Source of the DNA: JAIBCM01 sp041395165
GTDB lineage: Bacteria > Verrucomicrobiota > Verrucomicrobiia > JADLBR01 > JAIBCM01
Direction: 5' to 3'
Assembly (NCBI GenBank): GCA_041395165.1
Contig: JAWLBA010000003.1
Coordinates: 106,033-170,032 of the forward strand
Length of the DNA stretch: 64,000 nt
This document shows, in pieces, positions 57,714-64,000 of the stretch. Made by a program: the position numbers and the translations under genes. Each line of letters opens with the position of its first letter. Within the stretch, counting starts at the first letter, position 1. The notes under the pieces are model-generated. The model was not told where the DNA came from and did no database searches. It saw only the letters and a program-made list of their open reading frames with translations.

Positions 57714-58238
57714 ATGCCGATTCACATTGCCATCACGCGCCGCGTCAAACCAGAATACGAAGCCGAATTTCAACAAGCGCTTCGAGAATTTTTCCAAGCC
57801 TCCTTTAATCATAAAAGCGTCTTGGGGGCCAACCTGCTCATTCCACCACCAGGATCGAGCACGCGCGAATATGGAATCCTTCGCACATTTACTAGTGAAG
57901 CGGAACGAGACGATTTTTATGCTTCATCTCTGTTTCAAGAATGGGAAACGCGTGTGAAACCCATGACCGAAGGAGAACCCACTTCGCGAAAACTCTGCGG
58001 ACTGGAAGCTTGGTTTCGAGCCAATCAAAAACCGCCGCCTCGATGGAAAATGGCTATTGTTACTTTAATTGGCGTTTACCCCACAAGTCTCGCTATCTCC
58101 TTTCTGCAAGGTGCCAATATTTTTACTTCATCATTTTTGAGTCACTCTCTTATCTTTTCATTAGGCATGGTCTTGTCCCTCACCTGGATCGTCATGCCCC
58201 TTATCACACGCCTTTTTCGTCCTTGGTTAAAATCTTAA
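57714..58238 (+). CDS. Antibiotic-biosynthesis-monooxygenase-fold protein with C-terminal membrane helices
   Basis: The 174-residue protein has an ABM (dimeric alpha/beta-barrel) domain at about 1-100: HIAITRRVKPEYEAEFQQAL, then GANLLIPPPGSSTREYGILR. Two membrane segments follow (about 112-131 and 142-165, MAIVTLIGVYPTSLAISFL and SLIFSLGMVLSLTWIVMPLI). This ABM-plus-membrane layout is a known but poorly characterised family; the name does not imply antibiotic synthesis. It is divergent from the molybdate regulator, with 140 bp between. The sequence is intact. Confidence 0.8.
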   Translation: MPIHIAITRRVKPEYEAEFQQALREFFQASFNHKSVLGANLLIPPPGSSTREYGILRTFTSEAERDDFYASSLFQEWETRVKPMTEGEPTSRKLCGLEAWFRANQKPPPRWKMAIVTLIGVYPTSLAISFLQGANIFTSSFLSHSLIFSLGMVLSLTWIVMPLITRLFRPWLKS

Positions 58239-58904
58239 CAACTAGGAGGCAAACTTCCAGCACCCAATAAAATGAACACTTCCCACAACAGAGCTAAGGA
58301 GTATTCAGATGATGCCCAAAACTTCAGATGTTGATAAAATTTTTCTCGTGTTCTAAACCTTGTTCTAATTATACACCATTTCTCCACTTACCGCCTCTCC
58401 CACCGCCCCAATATACCCTCCATTACTCAAAGTTGTATCCCCCACAAGTCGCTGGCGGATCGTCTCAAGAAAAACTCTATGAGCATAACTTTTGACACGG
58501 ATACTTTTGAGAACCTTCATCATTTGCGATGGCAACGAACACCCTACCGCTCAAAATGTGAACATGATCTGTGCCAGTGCCCATTTCTTCAGCCTGATAT
58601 TAGTAGCAATCGGTTATCTCAGACACCACACAAGATAAAGTTTGCTGATATTCTCCGGCATTACAGCCGTCGAAATCGTATCAATTGACCAACTCCATTC
58701 CAGCAAACTTCTTTTCCTTTGATAAAAGTTGTCCTACTGATGGAAGTCATCAAACTCAAACTGCATATTTCGAAAGAAGTCTAAAAATAGGTTTTTATCC
58801 ATAAATTTATTGATAAAACATATTTAATGAATAGATTAGCTTTAATAATAATTATCATCAAAAATAATTTAAAAAAATATTTTATATGTTTAAAGTTGTA
58901 AATT
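58239..58904. other. Intergenic/degraded stretch without a clear gene
   Basis: No intact gene is seen. On the minus strand, between about 58690 and 58350, short frames (for example KSIRVKSYAHRVFLETIRQR, then LVGDTTLSNGGYIGAV) read as if they were pieces of one protein, but I cannot name the family. From 58730 to 58900 the DNA is very AT-rich. Confidence 0.4.
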
Positions 58905-61389
58905 TAGTATTATTAAATCTTCTTATTCACCTCTAAGCTTTGCTACTTGGTATCAAAAAGATTTTAATTCGGCTAATGACTTGCTGAATTTTATTAACCA
59001 GCCTGCTACACCCAACGATTTTAAAATCACGGCAATACAAAACCTTAATCAAACTAAGTTTCGTGTCTTTTATCATTATGGTGCTTTATCCGATGATAGT
59101 AATTATCGCAAATTTCTCTAAAGAATGGTCTTATAAATCTTTTTATACGACAGATAGTTTGTTAAATTTCTTAAAATGACCCTTCTCCTAACCATAAAGT
59201 TGCCTATCCCCAAATTAGCATTTCCCATCAACAATACACCCTACAATTTCATGTTTTTTACCAAATCCAGGCAGGCGCTCCAGAATCCTGGTCGAATCCT
59301 TTGATGACAGATAACATTCAAACGGTTAACAACCATCTCAACAAGATCACGACAAAAAATGAACAACTAGCCATTTGCAATATCGATAATAATCCACTGT
59401 TCTTCGTTTTGCTCAACCGACTTTGATCCAACCGTATGGTATGTTGCACAATACAATAACCCTTCAAGCTCTCCAACGCCCTCAATGGAAACGAAGACTA
59501 CGTAAACAATGAAGTTCAAAAACTTAAAATGGAATCCACTTTCCTAAATGGAATAGAGCTGAGTTATATTTTTACTGATAAAACATTAACTAAATTATCG
59601 TTTAATGAACAAATGTGTGCTTATAAAGAATCAATTTCAGGCCCGTTTTATTACGGCGGCATCGGTGATCCGACTTTAGCTGCGGGCGATCTTAATGGCG
59701 ACGGTTACACAGATCTTATATTTGGCGACAACAATAAGTTAATCGCTTTTATCAATAAAGGTGCACTCTCACTCATTTCCGTGCCATGGATTCTCGAGGA
59801 AAACATTTTTCCAGCTTTAGAAAACACCACAGCAGCGCGCCCACAACTTGTCGATATTGATGCCGATGGCGATCTTGATCTCTTTGTTGGCAAAGAAGCC
59901 AGCAATGGAAACTCCATGGGCACGATCGATTTTTATCGTAATCTAGGCGATAGCCAAAATCCTTCATTTGAAAAATTACCAACCTCAAATTACGCCAACG
60001 TGGCTGTTCCCACCATCGCCAACCCTTACTTTGCAGATATTGATAACGATCAAGACTACGACCTTTTAGTAGGAGAAGAGGGTGAACCATTATGGTTTTA
60101 TCGTAATGTTGGCACCCCACAACAAGCTGCCTGGCAGTTAGAAGGCACCGTTCCCGGCGTTGATTATACCGATGAGGGCGCTTATCCCGCAATGGGTGAC
60201 TGGGACAACGATGGCGATTTAGACCTCATCGTAGGTAATGCTCACGGCCACTTTCGATGCTTTGAAAATGGTGGCAATGCCTTTGTTCCAAAATATGTCT
60301 ACATCCCTACCGATTTAGAGTATTCTTGCAACGTAACCTCACCCTACGGTTACTCCAGTAGTTATTTAATTGGAGGCGCACGACCTTTACTCATTGATTG
60401 GGACAATGATACTGACTTAGACCTTATCGTGACCAGCCCTGAAGGCGCAATAAACCTTATTCAAAACATTGGCACCATCTTTTCACCTCAATGGCAACCT
60501 ATGAAAAACGATTTTATCTTCGCCGATGAATTCACAAAAAGTGGAGTTGCAGCAAACGATCTCAACAGTGATGGCAAACGGGATCTGATCATTTCAGGTT
60601 CCTGCCACATCGCTTACTACCAAAATCAAGGCTTCCCCTCACAACCCAACTGGATCCGCACGACAACTCCATTCACTCAAGCTGGCTTAAACTACTTTGA
60701 ACTCGCCATGGGCGCTGGTTTTACTAAACCCGTTTTAGTGGACCTTGATAATGACCAAGATCTGGATCTCATCATCGGTAAAGACAATCCCTTCGATGGA
60801 CTTCTCTACTACTGCGAAAATCAGAGCTGCTCCTCAACAACCTTCATTTCCGCTCCACAAAAATACTGAATCAAATCGTACCTAACCCTACTTCGCGAAA
60901 ATATTCAGACCTCATGTAGATATCGACGACGATCAAGATTTTTGACCTTTCCTCGGTTCTAAAAATGGAAAAATCATATATCTCCAAAATATCGGCACAC
61001 CTCAATCACCCGCCTGGCAATTCGTAACCGACAACTACGCCAACATAGACGTTGGCGACAATAGCACACCGACCTTCTACGACATCGACCACGATGGCGA
61101 TCAAGACCTCTTCATCCGATTAAAAACGGGCGAAATCGTGGGCCTATCGCAACACCGGAACCGCAAACCATGCCCAATGCGACTATGGTCAAAAAATTGG
61201 AAGACCTTACCCGCTCAATCTGTCAGTCGTCCTACCTTTAGCGATCTCAATCACGACAACCAAATCGACCTGCTCTGCGGCGGACAAAAAGGCGGTATTC
61301 AATACTGGCAAGCTCCGACAACTAATGCTCATCTCCAATTTAAACGATTTTATTTTTTTCTAGTCAATAATCAAGAGTTGGTCATATGA
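58905..61389 (+). pseudogene. FG-GAP/VCBS repeat protein, broken at both ends
   Basis: The longest intact part (59529-60869, 446 residues) holds seven calcium-loop repeats, such as GDLNGDGYTDLIFGDNN, VDIDADGDLDLFVGK, GDWDNDGDLDLIVGNAHG and VDLDNDQDLDLIIGKDN, the D-x-N/D-x-D-G-x-x-D pattern of FG-GAP beta-propeller blades. Upstream, broken frames contain two related units (SANDLLNFINQPATPNDFKI...FRVFYHYG and TDSLLNFLN...FHVFYQIQAG). Downstream, VDIDDDQDF and YDIDHDGDQDLF continue the repeats to 61389. Taken together it would be an extracellular protein of about 800 residues. The many indels may be decay or error. Confidence 0.7.
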
Positions 61390-61436
61390 AAACGGACGAC
61401 AAAGTGCTCCCAAGATGGTCAAAGAAACCCAAAATC

Positions 61437-62558
61437 ATGAACCTTAACCTCCAGGAGATCCGCTTACATGGAAAACATGGTTGCCAGGACTCGATGTCCA
61501 TGTTCAAACTTTTGTGTCTTGGCCACCATCAATGAACAAGGCGAAGCTTTGGGTTGTCACAGCATTGCCACTCAAGCTGTAGTGCTGATTAGGCCCTTGC
61601 TGATCAATCAATCGGGCTCAACACAAACAATTAACGGAAGAAGGGCCGATGGCTCACTGGATTAGCCAAGCGCTCAAAGCTCGCTACTCGATGAATGGTG
61701 ATTTGTGATCCTCGTTATAATCGAAACATTGGCGCTCAAGCCAATAAAAACAACGATCACAATGATGTAGCATCTAGCCCAGCTGCGCGCTTATTGCGGC
61801 TAAGGGAATTAAAAGAAGTTTACCATCCCCCACAAATGCATCGCGCTATTTTCAAATCAGCAGCTAAACAATACTTGGAGATGACTCGGCAACAAACTCA
61901 GATCAAACTCAAAATTAAAAACAAATTCCGAGCCTGGCAAGTCACGCAACTGGGCGCTCAACAAGTTTACCACCTGCGACATAGAGAGAAATTTCTCAAA
62001 CAACTCAACCATCCCGACCTCGTTGGACAATTCTCCATCCTCTATGAACTGCTACAATCGGCGCAACAAGCTCAAAGACAAAGCCTCCAACAACTATGCC
62101 AACTGGGCAAACGCTACAACGAAATCCAACAGTTTCTCAAAATTCCAGGAGTGGGTCCCATCACCGCCCATCTCTTTGACGCCTACATTCAAGACCCCCA
62201 TCGCTTCGCCACCAAACAAAAACTCTGGCGCTATGCCCAACTGGGCATCGTGGATCGAAGCAGCAACGGCAAACCCCTAGGCTATCGGCGACTGGATCGC
62301 AACGGCAACAGCCTACTCAAACACATCAGCTACCAAATCTGGAAAGCCAGCCTCCAAACCAAACAACCCAACGAAGTGCGAGACTATTTTCAATGCTCTT
62401 TAAACACCACTGGCAATCGCATCCATGCTCGACTCAACACCCAACGTAAAATTCTAGCAGTCATGTGGACAGTATGGAAACACCAACAAGCTTACCAAGC
62501 CCAAAAATTTATCGCAGCCGCTCAACCTGAACTGGTAACAAGGACACAACCGAGCTAA
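61437..62558 (+). pseudogene. IS110-family transposase, frameshifted in its N-terminal half
   Basis: The C-terminal 287 residues (61695-62558) are intact and hold the transposase_20 domain: FLKIPGVGPITAHLFDAYIQ, KLWRYAQLGIVDRSSNGKPL and RRLDRNGNSLLKHISYQIWK, where the Ser in GNSLLKH is the expected nucleophile. The DEDD N-terminal domain is broken over 61437-61700: GLDVHVQ (first Asp), VLATINEQGEALG, then RYNRNIGAQANKNNDHNDVA with the C-terminal Asp pair. At least three indels are needed. IS110 enzymes use a DEDD/Ser active site and an RNA guide. It lies just downstream of the FG-GAP gene. Confidence 0.8.
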
Positions 62559-62597
62559 ATCATGGTTAAAGACAATCCAAGCCGGCTAAACGCGATA

Positions 62598-62760
62598 GGC
62601 TCGCCACACTCTCCAAACCTTCGGGGTCTAGAAGCCAAGGCTTATTTGAACAAACCTTGGACTTCTCTAGAGTTGCTTAGAGGGGCGAGCTTTCTTTCCC
62701 AGATGAGCCTAGAGCAGCAACTTGATAAAGAGCTGACTCTCCTATGGGTGACTGAAACAG
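62598..62760 (+). ncRNA. Candidate IS110 guide (bridge) RNA region
   Basis: GGCTCGCC (62598-62605) pairs with GGCGAGC (62684-62690) and encloses a hairpin. In that hairpin, TCTAGAAG plus CCAAGG (62627-62640) pairs with CCTTGG, a bulged A, then CTTC and TCTAGA (62655-62671) around a 14-base loop. Downstream, ATGGGTGACT (62744-62753) recurs exactly at 62929-62938, at the probable end of the element, as a guide complementary to its own end or target might. Position after the transposase gene and structure fit IS110 bridge RNAs. No expression evidence; hypothesis. Confidence 0.4.
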
Positions 62761-63005
62761 CACAACCTCATCGATTAGTCCATAGTGCTTGGCTAAAGTC
62801 TTAAGCCATAGACACAAAAAAGCTTAGGGGTCAACCTTGAGTCTGCTTCGGCACTGAGACGCCGTCCTTTTCAGTTCAAAATAGGGACTGAAGGGAAACA
62901 GGATTTCTTTGTCTTGACTTCTCTTTTCATGGGTGACTCATCTACTACAGAGATTCAGACGGAGTAAAATAAAATCTAAGTAATTTTAAATAGTTATAAG
63001 AAATG

Positions 63006-63059
63006 AAGACGGAGGTTCGATTTTCGAACAGCACCGTCCGAAAATCGAACCTCCGTCTT
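63006..63059. repeat. Perfect 21-bp inverted repeat with 12-base loop
   Basis: AAGACGGAGGTTCGATTTTC plus G (63006-63026) is exactly complementary to 63039-63059, around the loop AACAGCACCGTC. It would form a very stable cruciform or RNA hairpin. It lies between the IS110 element and the next ORF and overlaps no supported gene. It lacks a T-run, so it is not a standard terminator. Confidence 0.9.
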
Positions 63060-63193
63060 GACTTCATTATCCCACTCAGTCTAAAGTATTTAAAGTCAGT
63101 CGGTCGGGTGATATTAAACAGATCGCGACGGGAACTTATCGAAAAGGCCGAGGACTTGAAATTTGCGTTGATTAGTGAATAGTGAATTAAGAA

Positions 63194-63469
63194 ATGTCTC
63201 TTGTGACTCCCCAAACCAACGAAAAAATTATTAACATCTTTTCTATTCTTTGTGGGCTGTGGTTTGTTGCCACTTCCTGGGTCTGGTACTATGGTGCAAC
63301 TATTTTCTATTCTTATCCGGTGGGAATATTGGGAATTTCGTTGTGGTATTTGGCAAGAAAAATTAATCGAAAAAGTATACTCAATCGTATTGCCTTTTGG
63401 CTGCACATTGCCGGACTGACTTCTTCCATTATTTCATTTTGCCTTTTTTATTTCGGTATTTGGGGCTAA
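63194..63469 (+). CDS. Small membrane protein of unknown function
   Basis: The 91-residue ORF starts MSLVTPQTNEKIINIFSI and has three hydrophobic segments (about 14-34, 37-55 and 66-88, ending CLFYFGIWG) divided by a basic loop (LARKINRKSILNR), a believable three-helix membrane protein. I prefer it to the longer opposite-strand ORF (62945-63406), which runs through the inverted repeat. No family is recognised. It lies 135 bp after the palindrome. Confidence 0.5.
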   Translation: MSLVTPQTNEKIINIFSILCGLWFVATSWVWYYGATIFYSYPVGILGISLWYLARKINRKSILNRIAFWLHIAGLTSSIISFCLFYFGIWG

Positions 63470-63551
63470 AAAACTAATGAACTGGAATTCCCAAAGATCG
63501 GTCAGGAAGAAATCCTCCGCATGAAAATCTATCTTACCAGTAAGAGGCGAC

Positions 63552-64000
63552 ATGAAAAAGTACGACTTATATATCGCAAACCCTGTACAGATTTTGCCTG
63601 TGAGCGGTGACCTTCCGTTCGACCCGAACTTGGTGAGTACCAGAGGGCTGGTTGCTCTGGACATGACGCTTGAGGAGAGCCGAGCCATCCTCAGGATCGT
63701 CGGGAATTGCAGAGCCAACGCTTACCTGATCCCGGTGGAATACAGGACACCGCGGATTTCGGTTAACCAGGCACGGGACATTGCAATGCGTCGTTATCAG
63801 CAGGTGAAGGGGTCGGGCAGAGAGTTGGGTCAACTCGATGAGGGCTGTGATGACTTCCTCTGGTGGACCTTTCGGGCCGACGACATCAAGGCGATCGAGG
63901 AAGATCGCTATCCTGGTCAGCTTATCATCTCTGTAGATAAAATAAGTGGAGCGATCCGCTCAGATAAGGAGCTCCTGGAATGGCTGCAATTGTCTAATCT
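63552..64000 (+). CDS. Hypothetical protein, GC-richer than its surroundings (partial at the right edge)
   Basis: An open frame from ATG 63552 continues past the window end (149 codons seen), preceded by the ribosome-site-like GAGGCG. It begins MKKYDLYIANPVQILPVSGD. A later stretch reads VSTRGLVALDMTLEESRAIL, YRTPRISVNQARDIAMRR and CDDFLWWTFRADDIK, then PGQLIISVDKISGAIRSDKE. I recognise no family; the soluble acidic composition with GQLIISVD-type strands recalls PepSY-like or immunity-like folds, weakly. Base composition is clearly more GC-rich than the rest of the window, which suggests transfer. Confidence 0.6.
   Translation, partial: MKKYDLYIANPVQILPVSGDLPFDPNLVSTRGLVALDMTLEESRAILRIVGNCRANAYLIPVEYRTPRISVNQARDIAMRRYQQVKGSGRELGQLDEGCDDFLWWTFRADDIKAIEEDRYPGQLIISVDKISGAIRSDKELLEWLQLSN

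Larger units (their letters stand above)
61437..62938 (+). mobile_element. IS110-family insertion element (ends approximate)
   Basis: The element comprises the transposase gene and about 380 bp of 3' non-coding DNA that ends near a repeated ATGGGTGACT (62929-62938). IS110 elements lack terminal inverted repeats and target duplications, so the ends cannot be fixed from one copy. The left end is taken at the start codon and may lie up to about 50 bp further left. The long 3' flank with structured sequence fits a subgroup whose guide RNA lies after the transposase gene. Confidence 0.55.

Noticed and set aside
62945..63406. 153-codon minus-strand ORF
   Set aside because: It runs straight through the 21-bp inverted repeat, has no recognisable domains and covers most of a believable plus-strand membrane protein.

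Overview
The window looks like the chromosome of an AT-rich Gram-negative bacterium, most likely of the PVC superphylum and probably Verrucomicrobiota. The signs are an LL-diaminopimelate aminotransferase (DapL), a long str-S10-spc-alpha ribosomal run with fusA followed directly by rpsJ (no tuf) and no rpmD, a methyltransferase/membrane-kinase pair of a type I associate with that phylum, and an outer-membrane Tol/Pal-like cluster. This placement is inference; no rRNA gene is present to test it. One tmRNA gene is present and no tRNA or rRNA gene was seen.

Layout. 1-2.3 kb: a sensor histidine kinase (running off the left edge) and a PhcB-like SAM methyltransferase, transcribed leftward with overlapping ends. 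2.4-6.2 kb: a small antitoxin-like ORF, an exported alpha/beta hydrolase, and two broken genes (DUF2156 and an OprB porin). 6.25-10 kb: zwf, pgl and a LysM amidase, leftward. 10.1-11.9 kb: a class IV aminotransferase and a flippase-like membrane protein. 11.9-18.1 kb: a TolB-like propeller facing away from exbB/tolQ, exbD/tolR, a TPR gene and a membrane-anchored OmpA/Pal-type protein; then ssrA (tmRNA) and a proton-pump-type P-ATPase. 21-23.8 kb: a 445-residue protein of unknown function and an orphan urate hydroxylase.

23.9-42.7 kb is one leftward run of 33 genes for ribosome, translation, RNA polymerase alpha and SecY, from rpsL to rplQ. A putative promoter lies upstream of rpsL, and an exported coiled-coil protein of unknown function sits between rpsS and rplV. 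43.2-58.2 kb holds a subtilase with a P-domain, panC and dapL (overlapping divergent starts), an intergenic block of palindromic repeats, a GNAT enzyme, a DUF1579 protein, a three-gene lipid-type operon (acyltransferase, PAP2, rifampicin-phosphotransferase-like dikinase), a pirin, and a molybdate cluster (HTH/PBP regulator, modA, modB). 58.2-64 kb is accessory DNA: a broken FG-GAP repeat protein, an IS110-family element whose 3' flank folds like a structured RNA, a perfect 21-bp inverted repeat, and an unknown, visibly GC-richer gene running off the right edge.

Caution. Single-base frameshifts are common and patchy. They hit genes that cannot all be dead (rplO, rpsE, rplR, rplF, fusA), and several sit in homopolymers, while the neighbouring 8 kb of ribosomal genes is clean. 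Many of the broken genes are therefore probably sequencing or assembly errors rather than pseudogenes.
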